Below, in pieces: positions 24,878-33,552 of a DNA stretch of 64,000 nt. Both the position numbers and the translations under genes were made by a program. The stretch's first letter is position 1. Each line of letters starts with the position of its first letter. The notes beneath the pieces were generated by a model that searched no databases, was not told the DNA's origin, and was given only the letters and a program-made list of their open reading frames with translations. The DNA is from Streptomyces malachitofuscus (GTDB taxonomy: Bacteria > Actinomycetota > Actinomycetes > Streptomycetales > Streptomycetaceae): the NCBI RefSeq assembly GCF_014650055.1, contig NZ_BMUF01000004.1:322297-386296 (forward strand), given 5' to 3'.

Positions 24878-25327
24878 ATGAGCACGCAGTTCGAGGTCGT
24901 CGTCGAGATCGACCGGCCCATCGAGTACGTCTTCGCCTACCTCGCCGACGGCCGCCACGACCCGGAGTTCAGCCCTCGCGTGCTGGAGATCGAGAAGAGC
25001 CCCGACGGCGACACCGAGGTGGGCACGGTCTTCCACAGCACGGTCAAGGACGCCGGCATGCGATCGCGGCGGGACTTCGAGATCAGCGAACTGTCCGCGC
25101 CCACCCGCATCCGCTGGCACGAGACGTCGCACAACTCCGTCACCGCCGACGAAGGCGGCTACGACCTCGAGCCCACCGCCGACGGCGGCACCCGGGTACG
25201 TCTCTTCAACGTGCTGGAAGGCCACGGCCTGGGCAAGGCGCTGCTGCCCCTGGCGGGCAGCGCGGCCCGCAAGGACGCCCCGGCCTTCGGCCGGCGCATC
25301 AAGGCCGCCGTCGAAGCGTCGGTCTGA
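24878..25327 (+). CDS. SRPBCC family protein (polyketide cyclase/START-like)
   Basis: A 149-aa protein with the SRPBCC signature: VEIDRPIEYVFAYLADGRHDPEFSPRVLEIEKSPDG at the N terminus, HSTVKDAGMRSRRDFEISEL and IRWHETSHN in the middle, and a long C-terminal helix GKALLPLAGSAARKDAPAFGRRIKAAVEA. The fold makes a hydrophobic ligand pocket. GGGAGAG stands before the ATG at 24878. It is convergent with the STAS gene. The ligand is unknown. Confidence 0.85.
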   Translation: MSTQFEVVVEIDRPIEYVFAYLADGRHDPEFSPRVLEIEKSPDGDTEVGTVFHSTVKDAGMRSRRDFEISELSAPTRIRWHETSHNSVTADEGGYDLEPTADGGTRVRLFNVLEGHGLGKALLPLAGSAARKDAPAFGRRIKAAVEASV

Positions 25328-25338
25328 GACCGATGGCG

Positions 25339-25701
25339 TCATCCCCGCCGGAACGCGGAGACGGCTGCGTCGACGCTGGGGTGGAACGTGAACACCTCAT
25401 CAAGACCGACCATCCGCAGCACCCGCATCTGGTCCGGTCGGACACCCGCGAGACAGAACGGTGAGCCGGCGGCCTGCGCCCTCTGGTAGGCGGTGATGAG
25501 GGCCGTGATGCCCGTGGAGTCGCAGTAGGTCAGTCGCGAGAGGCCGAGTACCAGTCCGTGATCGTCGAACGGGGCGTCGTTGACCGCTTCGGAGAGGAAG
25601 CGGGCGGTGTGGTGGTCGAGCTCCCCCACCACCTCGACGACATGAGGGCCCGACGGAATCCGGCGGGGCCTGACGGAGCAGATCTGGTCCGAATCGGTCA
25701 C
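25339..25701 (-). CDS. STAS-domain anti-sigma factor antagonist
   Basis: A 120-aa SpoIIAA/RsbV-like protein. The core is VVEVVGELDHHTARFLSEAV, LVLGLSRLTYCDSTGITALITAYQRAQ, with the phosphorylatable Ser in CDSTG near residue 63, and FCLAGVRPDQMRVLRMVGLDEVF. Unphosphorylated antagonist would bind an anti-sigma kinase and free its sigma factor. GTG start at 25701 has AAGGAGAG upstream. It is divergent from an HATPase gene and close to a SpoIIE phosphatase, which together make a partner-switching set. Confidence 0.9.
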   Translation of the reverse strand: MTDSDQICSVRPRRIPSGPHVVEVVGELDHHTARFLSEAVNDAPFDDHGLVLGLSRLTYCDSTGITALITAYQRAQAAGSPFCLAGVRPDQMRVLRMVGLDEVFTFHPSVDAAVSAFRRG

Positions 25702-25892
25702 GGGCTCTCCTTGGTGCGGTGCTCGACTGCTGCTGGCGAGGGAAGCGGGCGAGGGCATCGAGCGCGCGGGATCCGGTCCCGCTCCCGGATCCCTTGCCCG
25801 CCGCCCGAGCCCGCCGACCCGCTGGCTTATCCTACGAACTCGTCGCGATCGTGGTCGGCGCGGCCTCGTGTGTGTGAGGGAAAGGGAGTCGG

Positions 25893-26459
25893 GTGGAGCG
25901 CTCGCGCGACGCCGCAGACGTGCCGGCGGCAGCGGCCCGCGGAGACGCCCTCGCAGTGGATCCGGCGCTCTTCGGCGGAGCCGCCCACCCGCACGCCACG
26001 CCCGGTGGGACACACCCGTGGGTGCCGGGCCGACCGAGTGAGATGTGTCACGGCCCGCTGCTCCACCGGAATCCCGCGCCACTCGACGTGGTCTTCCCCG
26101 CCGACTCCTCCCGGCTCGCACAGGTCCGCAGCGCCCTGCGCGGCTGGCTCGCCCAGTGCGATCTGCCGCCGTACCAGGTGCAGGACGTCCTGCTGGCGTC
26201 GGGGGAAGCCTGCGCCAACGCCATCGAGCACGGTCACCGGGACTCCCCGGGCGGTCCGGTCCGGCTCAGTGCCGAGGCCCGCTTCGACGCGCTGCGTCTG
26301 ACCATCGCCGACTCCGGGCGGTGGAAGGCGCCCCGACCCGGGATCGACGGCCACCGAGGCCGCGGGGTGGCGCTGATGCGCGCCCTCATGCAGCAGGTCA
26401 CCATCACCTCCGGCCCGACCGGCACCACGGTCGACATGTACACGAAGATTGCGCGATGA
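25893..26459 (+). CDS. Anti-sigma factor serine kinase-like ATP-binding protein (RsbW/HATPase_c)
   Basis: A 188-aa protein. After an approximately 60-residue unrelated N terminus comes a GHKL ATPase domain: VVFPADSSRLAQVRSALRGWLAQCDL, VLLASGEACANAIEHGHRD (N box), LRLTIADSGRWK (G1), RGRGVALMRALMQQVTI (G2) and GTTVDMYTKI. These are the motifs of RsbW/SpoIIAB-type kinases. The GTG at 25893 has AAGGGAG upstream; an internal ATG at 26043 is another possible start. It probably phosphorylates the STAS protein encoded divergently. Confidence 0.85.
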   Translation: MERSRDAADVPAAAARGDALAVDPALFGGAAHPHATPGGTHPWVPGRPSEMCHGPLLHRNPAPLDVVFPADSSRLAQVRSALRGWLAQCDLPPYQVQDVLLASGEACANAIEHGHRDSPGGPVRLSAEARFDALRLTIADSGRWKAPRPGIDGHRGRGVALMRALMQQVTITSGPTGTTVDMYTKIAR

Positions 26460-26690
26460 CCACGGTGCACGCGGGCGAGTCTCCCTGACCGAGGCTGTGT
26501 GAGACGGCTTCGGGGCCGGGACGGTACCGTGAGGGCGCCCCTGCGGGGTGGCCGCGGACCCATACCCGCCCCGAACGTGTGATGATCTGAAGGGAACGTC
26601 CCGCCTTCCGGTAGCCATGGACCCAGGAGCACCCCGAGGTCGTGGAGTCCGAGGAGAATCTGGTGATCGACCGGCCGGCGAGGAGGGGAA

Positions 26691-28424
26691 ATGACGGCTG
26701 CGGACAATGAGCACGCCCCCGGCGACGAACAGGCCGGGGCCCCCTGCGGCCCTGCGGTCGGTGACATGCTCGCGATGCTCGGCACGGGCGCCTACGTCGT
26801 GGACGCGCAGGGCCGCATCGTGGCCGTCAACGCCGTCGCCGAGCGGTTGCTGAAGCGCTCCGCCGGGGAACTCGTCATGAGCGACGCACACGATCTGCTG
26901 CACCGGAACGCCCGCGGGGGACCGATTCCGAGGGCGCAGTGCCGCATGCGGCCGGCCTTCATGGCGGGCCGTCCGGCGCAGGCCGAATTGGAGTGGTTCG
27001 AGCGCGGGGACGGATCGCTGCTTCCCGTGTCCTGGACGCTGGCTCCCGTCGACATCGGCAGCGGCGACATGTCCATGCTTTTGCTGTTCCAGCCCCGGGA
27101 CGACCACACCGAGCCCGCGGTGCGGCTCGACCACGGCGGCGGAGCGCTGCTCGAGCTCGACAAGCTCGCTCTGCTGGCGGAGATGACCACGCAGCTGACC
27201 TCCACCCTCTCCGTCGACGAGGCACTGCGACGCCTCGTGTCCCTCGTCCTGCCCCGCCTCGCGGACTGGGCGGTGATCGACCTGATCAGCGAACGCGACG
27301 AGGTGTGGCGCAGCAAGGTGGTGCACATGGAGAACGGCACCCTGGTGTCCCGCAGGGACCTCGAGGGGCCGATGGCACCCGTGCCCGCCGAGTCCGTGAT
27401 GCCGTTGTCCCGGGCCCTGCGGGGCGTGGCCTCGACCATCGCCGAACCGCAGACCTACGACCGCTCTCCCGACACGGGCATCGCGGTCGAGCAGCGCCGG
27501 CTGTTCGAGGCCACGGGCATGCACTCGGCGGCCATCGCACCGATCCGGGGTCTGCGCGAGGTGCTCGGGGCCCTGACCCTGGGCCGGTCCGAGCGCCCCG
27601 AGAAGTTCACTCCCGCCGATCTGGCACTGCTGGAGGACATCACCCGGCGTGCAGGACTGGCCCTGGACAACGCCCGCCTCTACCAGCGGCAGCGCAAGGT
27701 CGCCGAAACCATGCAGCGGTACCTGCTGCCGCAGCTTCCGCGCGTGGCCGGGCTGGAGATGACGTCCCGCTACCTGCCCGCGCCGGACGCCTCCCACGTG
27801 GGCGGTGACTGGTACGACGCCTTCGCCCTGGCGGACGACGCCACCGCCCTGGTGATCGGCGACGTCTCCGGGCACGACCTGGATGCCGCAGCGGGCATGT
27901 CCCAGCTGCGCAACGTGCTCCGCTCCTACGCCTGGGCCCAGAAGGAGCCGCCCAGCCGCGTGGTGGAACGCGTGGACCGGGCGGTGCTCCGCATCACGGA
28001 CGTGTCCATGGCCACGCTCGTGCTCGCCACCCTGACAGCGGGTGAGAACGGGCAGTGGGAGCTGCAGTGGACCAACGCGGGCCATCCGCCACCGCTGCTG
28101 GTCACTCACGAGGGCGTCGCCCGGTACCTCACGGAGAACAGCGGCATACTCCTCGGCACCGGCACGGACCGGCCGCGCTCGGACGCCTCCGAGATACTGC
28201 CGCTGGGCTCCACCCTCGTGCTGTACACGGACGGGCTCGTCGAATCACCGAGTCACTCCATCGACGACGGCCTGGAACGGCTGCGGCGGAATGCCGCGGC
28301 ACTGGCTCACAGGCCGGTGGAGACCTTCACCGACGAACTGCTCAGCCGCGCGCGGCCGGCCGACAACGACGACGACGTCGCCCTCCTGGCCCTGCGCGTC
28401 GGCACCCGCCCCGCGTCCCCGTGA
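26691..28424 (+). CDS. PAS-GAF-SpoIIE PP2C-type serine phosphatase
   Basis: A 577-aa protein. PAS domain at about 25-135 (GDMLAMLGTGAYVVDAQGRIVAVNAVAERLL), GAF at about 165-325 (LTSTLSVDEALRRLVSLVLPRLADWAVIDL), then a SpoIIE phosphatase from about 350: YLPAPDASHVGGDWYDAFAL, LVIGDVSGHDLDAAAGM, WTNAGHPPPLLV, VLYTDGLVES and a closing NDDDVALLALR. The Asp residues for two Mn ions are present. It should dephosphorylate STAS antagonists in response to signals sensed by PAS and GAF. No membrane segment is visible. AGGAGGGG stands before the ATG. It is 231 bp downstream of the HATPase gene on the same strand. Confidence 0.92.
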   Translation: MTAADNEHAPGDEQAGAPCGPAVGDMLAMLGTGAYVVDAQGRIVAVNAVAERLLKRSAGELVMSDAHDLLHRNARGGPIPRAQCRMRPAFMAGRPAQAELEWFERGDGSLLPVSWTLAPVDIGSGDMSMLLLFQPRDDHTEPAVRLDHGGGALLELDKLALLAEMTTQLTSTLSVDEALRRLVSLVLPRLADWAVIDLISERDEVWRSKVVHMENGTLVSRRDLEGPMAPVPAESVMPLSRALRGVASTIAEPQTYDRSPDTGIAVEQRRLFEATGMHSAAIAPIRGLREVLGALTLGRSERPEKFTPADLALLEDITRRAGLALDNARLYQRQRKVAETMQRYLLPQLPRVAGLEMTSRYLPAPDASHVGGDWYDAFALADDATALVIGDVSGHDLDAAAGMSQLRNVLRSYAWAQKEPPSRVVERVDRAVLRITDVSMATLVLATLTAGENGQWELQWTNAGHPPPLLVTHEGVARYLTENSGILLGTGTDRPRSDASEILPLGSTLVLYTDGLVESPSHSIDDGLERLRRNAAALAHRPVETFTDELLSRARPADNDDDVALLALRVGTRPASP

Positions 28425-28536
28425 GGGACCGCGGGCGCCGCCGGCCGGCGGACATCGGCTTCCGCCGCGGTTGCGAGCGGTGAAGCGGCGTGACGGGGGT
28501 ACCGGCAGGGCAACGTGAGAGGCACGGGCCGGGAGG

Positions 28537-28794
28537 GTGACGTTGGACAGGACGAGTCAGTTGCGACAGCTCCGAGCCGTCTACGGGGGAGGTGTCGTCG
28601 CCTGGACCTTCTGTCTGCTGCTGACCACGGTGCAGGGCGGCGGTTCGGCGCGACAGACGGTGGTGCTGCTGGGATTGCTGGCGGCCTTCCTCGTCGCGCT
28701 GCTGTGGTCGACCTGGTGTCTGTGGGAAACGGGCACGCGCGTCCCCGAGTCACCGGCCGGGGATGCGGCGCACGCGCGGGCCGACAGGCCCTGA
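28537..28794 (+). CDS. Small two-helix membrane protein
   Basis: An 85-aa protein. Segments at about 20-35 (GVVAWTFCLLLTTVQ) and 41-63 (VVLLGLLAAFLVALLWSTWCLW) would cross the membrane. The N terminus is basic (LRQLRAVYGG) and the C-terminal tail is polar. The start is uncertain between GTG 28537 and TTG 28543; GGGAGG suits the second. Function is unknown. Confidence 0.6.
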   Translation: MTLDRTSQLRQLRAVYGGGVVAWTFCLLLTTVQGGGSARQTVVLLGLLAAFLVALLWSTWCLWETGTRVPESPAGDAAHARADRP

Positions 28795-28829
28795 CCGACG
28801 CGTTCCGCGCGCGGCTCGGCGTCCGGACG

Positions 28830-29072
28830 TCAGAACGGCAGCCGTCCGCGCGCCCGGCGGCCCGCGGAACCGCTGCGGCCGACGGCGCGGGAGCTGGAGC
28901 GGAAAGGCTTGCTGAAGAGACGACCGAGCGGCCCCGGAGCCTTGGACCCGGCCCGGGAACCCACGCCGAGCACGCGTTGCGTTCCGTTCTGCGGATGCCG
29001 GGAGAGAGCTGGGACCAGGAACGCGAGCACACCGATGACCACGCAGACGACAACGATGCCGACGACCATCAT
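28830..29072 (-). CDS. Small single-span membrane protein
   Basis: An 80-aa protein with an N-terminal membrane helix (MMVVGIVVVCVVIGVLAFLVPAL) and a basic, Gly/Ser-rich cytoplasmic tail (SRAGSKAPGPLGRLFSKPFRSSSRA). From memory, short streptomycete proteins of this type recur, which supports it being real. It is convergent with the preceding 85-aa gene. Function is unknown. Confidence 0.6.
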   Translation of the reverse strand: MMVVGIVVVCVVIGVLAFLVPALSRHPQNGTQRVLGVGSRAGSKAPGPLGRLFSKPFRSSSRAVGRSGSAGRRARGRLPF

Positions 29073-29204
29073 GAAGGCCTCCGAATCAGGAACGGTGAAG
29101 CCGGACCGGTCGGTCCGTGTGTGACCGTTTGCCCCGATCCCGCGTGAACACGCGCCCGAACTCGGCGGCCGGCGCCGGTCCGTCGTCGGCCGCGACCGCG
29201 ACGG

Positions 29205-30740
29205 TCAGGGCGTCACCTCGGGCACGCGGCCGGGTGCGCTCGCCGCCTTCGCCGCCGCGCGCGCGATGTTGCGGGCCATGCCGCCGAAGACCAGGGCATG
29301 GAAGGGGGAGACGGCCCACCAGTAGGCGTGCCCCAGGAGGCCCTTCGGGTGGAAGAGGGCGCGTTGCCGGTAGCGCGTGCGGCCCTCGGCGTCCGTCTCG
29401 GCGCGCATCTCCAGCCACGCCAGGCCGGGCAGGCGCATCTCCGCCCGCAGCCGCAGCAGCCGTCCGCGTTCGATCTCCTCGACACGCCAGAAGTCCAGCG
29501 AGTCCCCGACCCGCAGTCGTTCGGCGTCGCGCCGTCCGCGCCGCAGTCCGACCCCGCCGACGATCCGGTCCAGCCGGCCCCGAACCGCCCAGGCGAGTGA
29601 GAACGAGTACCAGCCGGTGTCGCCGCCGATGCCCTCGATCACCTTCCACAGCGCCTGCTGCGACGCGTCGACCGGTCGTTGCCGCTCGTCCCGGTAGAGA
29701 CTGCCGCCGGCCCAGTCGGGGTCGGTGGGCAGGGGATCGCTGGGCGCCCCGGGCGAGGCCGCGGAGGACCAGCGGGTGGCGACCTGGGCCTCCCGGACAC
29801 GCCGCAGGGCCAGAGCCAACGCCGTGTCGAACGGGAGGGGCCGGCCGGGTGGGTCGGCCACGTACCGGGCGATGTCGTGCTCGTGACACACGACTTCATG
29901 ACGCAACGACTCCGTCAGCGGGCGGGCGATGGACGCCGGCACCGGGGTCACGAGACCGACCCAGTGACTGGACAGACCCGGGGTGAGCACCGGGACCGGA
30001 ATGATCACCCTCCGCCGCAGGCCGGCGACCGCGGCGTAGCGGCGCATCATGTCGCGGTAGGTCAGGACGTCCGGCCCGCCGATGTCGAAGGCGCGGTCGA
30101 CATCGGCGGGCATGGTGGCAGCCCCGACGAGGTAGCGCAACACATCGCGGACCGCGACGGGTTGCGTGCGGGTGTGCACCCAACTGGGTGTCACCATCAC
30201 GGGCAGCCGCTCGGTCAGATAGCGCAGCATCTCGAACGACGCCGACCCGGACCCGATGACGACCGCCGCGCGCAGCACGGTGGCGGGCACGGGGGCGTCG
30301 AGGAAGATGCGCCCGACCTCGGCCCTGGAGCGCAGGTGCGGCGACAGGGACCGCTCGGGCACTCCACGCGGTGTCAGCCCACCGAGGTAGACGATCCGGC
30401 CCACACCGGCGGCGTGCGCCTGCGCGGCGAACACCTCGGCGGCGCGACGGTCCGTGTCCTCGAAGCGCGCGCCGGTGCCGAGGGCGTGCACGAGGTAGTA
30501 GGCGACGTCGATGCCGTCCATGGCCGCGGCGACGGAAGCGGCGTCCGTGACGTCGCCGCGTACGGTCTCGACATCCGGGGCCCACGGGTGGTCGCGCAGT
30601 TTGCCGGGGGAGCGGGCCAGACACCGCACCCGGTGGCCGGCCTCGAGCAGGTCCGGGACAAGCCGCCCACCGATGTACCCCGACGCACCGGTGACCAGGC
30701 AGCGCAGCCCCGCGGTGCCCTGTTGCCCCTGCCCGTCCAC
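29205..30740 (-). CDS. SDR (atypical, NAD(P)-binding) and DUF2867 fusion protein
   Basis: A 511-aa protein. The N-terminal 300 residues are an extended SDR: LVTGASGYIGGRLVPDLLEAGHRVRCLARSP is the nucleotide site, DVTDAASVAAAMDGIDVAYYLVHALG follows, and a complete S-Y-K triad is not apparent. The last 170 residues match DUF2867 (YSFSLAWAVRGRLDRIVGGVGLRRGRRD, GDSLDFWRVEEIERGRLLRLRAEMRLPG, ALFHPKGLLGHAYWWAVSPFH). The GTG at 30740 has GGGAGGAACC just upstream. This fusion occurs in many actinomycetes and its function is unknown. Confidence 0.88.
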   Translation of the reverse strand: MDGQGQQGTAGLRCLVTGASGYIGGRLVPDLLEAGHRVRCLARSPGKLRDHPWAPDVETVRGDVTDAASVAAAMDGIDVAYYLVHALGTGARFEDTDRRAAEVFAAQAHAAGVGRIVYLGGLTPRGVPERSLSPHLRSRAEVGRIFLDAPVPATVLRAAVVIGSGSASFEMLRYLTERLPVMVTPSWVHTRTQPVAVRDVLRYLVGAATMPADVDRAFDIGGPDVLTYRDMMRRYAAVAGLRRRVIIPVPVLTPGLSSHWVGLVTPVPASIARPLTESLRHEVVCHEHDIARYVADPPGRPLPFDTALALALRRVREAQVATRWSSAASPGAPSDPLPTDPDWAGGSLYRDERQRPVDASQQALWKVIEGIGGDTGWYSFSLAWAVRGRLDRIVGGVGLRRGRRDAERLRVGDSLDFWRVEEIERGRLLRLRAEMRLPGLAWLEMRAETDAEGRTRYRQRALFHPKGLLGHAYWWAVSPFHALVFGGMARNIARAAAKAASAPGRVPEVTP

Positions 30741-30832
30741 GGTTCCTCCCTACGGTCCGACACGATGCTGCCCGCCGACCGGTCGTCCGCAGGTGTCCTC
30801 GGTCCATCCTGGAGGAGGTGGGAGGGGCGCGC

Positions 30833-31324
30833 TCAGCCGCCGACGAGCCGGCGCACGTTCTCGACGGAGCCGCAGTCCTCCTTCAGCCGGCGCTCACGTT
30901 CCTCCCGGAAGGCCGCGCCCAGCTCCTCGCGTCGCTCCATCGCCACGTTCTCCCGCGCCCCGTTGAGAATGGTGCGCTCTTCCTCGTCGGCGTGATGGGT
31001 CACGGCCTCGACCAGCTCCTCGAGTTTCGCGTCCCACTCCTCGCTGCCGACGTCGCGCACTTCCAGCAATGCCAGCAGGGCCTCGTTCCCCTCGTCGTGC
31101 TCGTGCTCGCCGTGCTCCACCTCTTCGTCGTCGATGTTCTTGTACCGCTTGAGAGCGGGATACACCTTGCTCTCCTCGGCCAGTGCGTGGGCGATCAGCA
31201 GATGTGCGAACTCGTGCAGAGCGGCGGCCCGGTCGGCTTCGACACTGCGCATCAGACGGAAGAGATCCTCCATTCGCCGGTGGTCCTGAAGGATGAGTTC
31301 GACGACGTCCGAAGTCTCGGCCAT
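30833..31324 (-). CDS. Hemerythrin domain (HHE cation-binding) protein
   Basis: A 163-aa helical protein. The likely diiron ligands are the His of QDHRRMEDLF near residue 15, the LIAHALAEESKVYPAL helix (His and Glu), EHGEHEHDEGNEALL, and AVTHHADEEERTILN. The start at 31324 has AAAGGGAGC upstream; the open frame beyond it lies in a terminator region. Hemerythrins bind O2 or NO, or sense iron and redox state. It lies next to a GlsB gene and near UspA, which suggests a stress setting. Confidence 0.9.
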   Translation of the reverse strand: MAETSDVVELILQDHRRMEDLFRLMRSVEADRAAALHEFAHLLIAHALAEESKVYPALKRYKNIDDEEVEHGEHEHDEGNEALLALLEVRDVGSEEWDAKLEELVEAVTHHADEEERTILNGARENVAMERREELGAAFREERERRLKEDCGSVENVRRLVGG

Positions 31325-31376
31325 GAAAACGTGCTCCCTTTGGATAGAAAAAGAATCTCCGCACCCGCCGCATGCC

Positions 31377-31410
31377 CCGAGCGCCCTCGTCCCAGGACGA
31401 GGGCGCTCGG
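31377..31410 (-). terminator. Terminator between the GlsB and hemerythrin genes
   Basis: A 16-bp perfect stem (CCGAGCGCCCTCGTCC and its complement) with only 2 nt between the arms, so the loop will be widened by opening the top pairs. It sits after the GlsB stop at 31461 and before the hemerythrin start, so the two minus-strand genes are probably transcribed separately. Confidence 0.75.
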
Positions 31411-31460
31411 AGAACGGCACGTCGGACTGTCCGTGCGTGAGTGTGCCGACCGTGGTTCCG

Positions 31461-31757
31461 TCAGGCGTGGGCGTGCCCGCGACGATGACCGCGCCCGTGT
31501 CCGCGGCCGGTGAACATGCGGTACAGCGCCAGGAGAATGACCGATCCGACGATGGCCGCGATCCAGGTGGAGAGGTCGAAGAATCCGTCAATGGAGTCGA
31601 CCCCGAAGATCACCTTGCCGAGGAATCCTCCCAGAAGTCCGCCGGCGATGCCGATGAGCATGGTGATGATGATTCCGCCCGGGTCCTTACCCGGCATGAG
31701 CGCCTTGGCAATGGCCCCGGCGAGCAGGCCGATGAATATCCACGCGATGATGCCCAT
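31461..31757 (-). CDS. GlsB/YeaQ/YmgE family stress-response membrane protein
   Basis: A 98-aa protein with three hydrophobic helices and the family pattern MGIIAWIFIGLLAGAIAKALMPGKDPGGIIITMLIGIAGGLLGGFLG, then WIAAIVGSVILLALYRM. The C-terminal tail is His/Arg/Gly-rich (GHGRGHRRGHAHA), which may bind metal. AAGGAGAG stands before the ATG at 31757. Members anchor alkaline-shock proteins or respond to stress. Confidence 0.92.
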   Translation of the reverse strand: MGIIAWIFIGLLAGAIAKALMPGKDPGGIIITMLIGIAGGLLGGFLGKVIFGVDSIDGFFDLSTWIAAIVGSVILLALYRMFTGRGHGRGHRRGHAHA

Positions 31758-32057
31758 CTCAGACTCTCCTTGTTGCTGTCGGTTCGACATCCGTGTTTCC
31801 CGGGATCCCGACTCCTAACAGGAATGGGTGGCGGGACGGAGCCGATGCTGCCCGGAACTGACGGGTAATCAACGCGCGCGGGGTCCCCTGACCGGCGCCG
31901 GAGTCACTCGCCACCCCTCCCGGGCGCGGGTCCGTCCTCGTACGGACCCGTCGGACTGCGGAGCCGGTGCACCCGGCGTGAAGCTGGAGCCGGGCCCCTG
32001 TCGACGGCGGCCGCGCCGCGAGTGGCTCGCCGCCGCTCGCCGAGTCGAGGAGGAAGC
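31758..32057. other. 300-bp intergenic region, divergent promoters of GlsB and UspA genes
   Basis: No convincing gene or RNA is visible. The region must contain promoters for both flanking genes. I looked for a SigB-type promoter (GNNT then GGGWA) upstream of GlsB and found no clear match. Confidence 0.4.
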
Positions 32058-32516
32058 ATGGCTGAGCAGCTCGGGAAGACGGAACGCATCGTGGTCGGGG
32101 TGGACGGTTCCGACTCGTCGAAGCGGGCCCTGCGGTGGGCGGTGCGGCAGGGGCGGCTGACCGACGGCGTGGTGGAGGCGCTGACGGCGTGGGACTTCCC
32201 GCAGTTCCACGGGGCGCTCGGCTGGCTGCCTCCCTCCAGCAGGGACGAAGGCGCTCTGGAGGCCCGCGCTCGCGAGGAACTCACCCGGGCGGTCGAGGAA
32301 GCCGTGGGACCGCAGCCGTCGGTGGAGCTGCGTACCGAGGTGCGTTACGGCACCCCCGCGAGTGTCCTGCTCGACGCCGCCCACGGCGCCTCCTTGCTCG
32401 TGGTCGGCAGCCGTGGACTCGGGGGATTCGCGGGGCTGTTGCTGGGGTCGGTGGCCCAGCACTGCGCCCAGCACGCCGCCTGTCCCGTCGTCGTGGTCCG
32501 AGACGACGGCCGCTGA
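32058..32516 (+). CDS. UspA-type universal stress protein, single domain
   Basis: A 152-aa protein with the ATP-binding Usp pattern: IVVGVDGSDSSKRALRWAVRQ at the N terminus and the C-terminal signature LLVVGSRGLGGFAGLLLGSVAQHCAQHAACPVVVVR (G-2x-G-9x-G-S/T). Most streptomycete Usp proteins have two domains; this one is a single copy. GAGGAGGA stands before the ATG. A small hairpin follows the stop. Confidence 0.92.
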   Translation: MAEQLGKTERIVVGVDGSDSSKRALRWAVRQGRLTDGVVEALTAWDFPQFHGALGWLPPSSRDEGALEARAREELTRAVEEAVGPQPSVELRTEVRYGTPASVLLDAAHGASLLVVGSRGLGGFAGLLLGSVAQHCAQHAACPVVVVRDDGR

Positions 32517-32536
32517 GCCCGACTCCGTCCCGGGGC

Positions 32537-32553
32537 GCCCGTCGAGGACGGGC
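32537..32553 (+). terminator. Weak stem-loop after the UspA gene
   Basis: A 7-bp perfect stem GCCCGTC/GACGGGC with a 3-nt loop (GAG), 20 bp after the stop and 26 bp before the next start. It could terminate some uspA transcripts. Confidence 0.4.
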
Positions 32554-32578
32554 CCGTTGCCCCCGTGCTCCGGTGACA

Positions 32579-33547
32579 ATGATCGTCGTGACCTCTCTTC
32601 ACACCAACCCGCTCTTCACCCGGCTCGCCGATTCCGAACGCATCCTCGTCGCGGGCGCGGGCGGCGGTTTCGACGTCTACTCCGGCCTGCCGCTGGCTCT
32701 GTCCCTCCTGCACCAGGACAAGGAGGTGTTCCTCGCCAACCTGTCCTTCAGCGCGCTCGCCGGGCTGCCGGCGGGCCACTGGGCGGCCGACGACCTGGCC
32801 GTCGTCACTCCGGACACCGCCCCGCACCAGAGCTACTTCCCTGAGCGGACCCTGGCCCAGTGGCTGAACCGGCACGGCTACCCGGACACCGTGTACGCCT
32901 TTCCCCAGACCGGTGTGCGCCCGCTGCGCGCCGCCTACCGGGCACTGATCGAACTGCACGGCATCGACACCGTGGTGCTGGTAGACGGCGGTACGGACAT
33001 CCTGCTGCGCGGTGACGAGTCCGGCCTCGGCACACCGGAGGAGGACATGACCAGTGTGGCGGCGCTCGCCGCGCTGGACGCCGTGCCCCACCGGCTCGTG
33101 GTGTCGGTCGGGTTCGGCGTGGACGCCTACCACGGCGTGAACCACGTGCAGGTCCTGGAGAACATCGCCGCACTGGAGCGCGACGGCGCATACCTCGGCG
33201 CGTTCTCGATACCCCGTGCCACCCGTGAAGGGGCGCTCTACCTGGACGCGGTGGCGCACGCCCAGCACCACACCCCCGAGCATCCCAGCATCGTCAACGG
33301 TTCCGTCGCGGCAGCCGTGCGCGGCTCGTTCGGCGACATCCGCTTCACCGACCGGACCCGCGGCAGCGAGCTGTTCGTGAACCCGCTGATGTCCCTGTAC
33401 TTCGCCTTCGACCTGCCGGGCCTGGCAGCCCGCTGCCTCTACCTGGACCGCATCGAGGACACCTGGCTCATGCGTCAAGTGCACTCACGCATTGCGGAGT
33501 TCCGCGAATCCACCGTGACCCGCCCGCCCCGCACCTTCCCCCATTGA
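32579..33547 (+). CDS. DUF1152 family protein
   Basis: A 322-aa soluble protein of the DUF1152 family: SERILVAGAGGGFDVYSGLPLALSLLHQDKEVFLANLSF at the N terminus and VVLVDGGTDILLRGDESGLGTPEEDMTSVAAL in the middle. Both Gly/Asp-rich loops suggest a nucleotide-like fold. VVSVGFGVDAYHGVNHVQVLENIAAL and a C-terminal SLYFAFDLPGLA follow. No function has been assigned to the family that I know of. Confidence 0.85.
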   Translation: MIVVTSLHTNPLFTRLADSERILVAGAGGGFDVYSGLPLALSLLHQDKEVFLANLSFSALAGLPAGHWAADDLAVVTPDTAPHQSYFPERTLAQWLNRHGYPDTVYAFPQTGVRPLRAAYRALIELHGIDTVVLVDGGTDILLRGDESGLGTPEEDMTSVAALAALDAVPHRLVVSVGFGVDAYHGVNHVQVLENIAALERDGAYLGAFSIPRATREGALYLDAVAHAQHHTPEHPSIVNGSVAAAVRGSFGDIRFTDRTRGSELFVNPLMSLYFAFDLPGLAARCLYLDRIEDTWLMRQVHSRIAEFRESTVTRPPRTFPH

Positions 33548-33552
33548 GGCCG

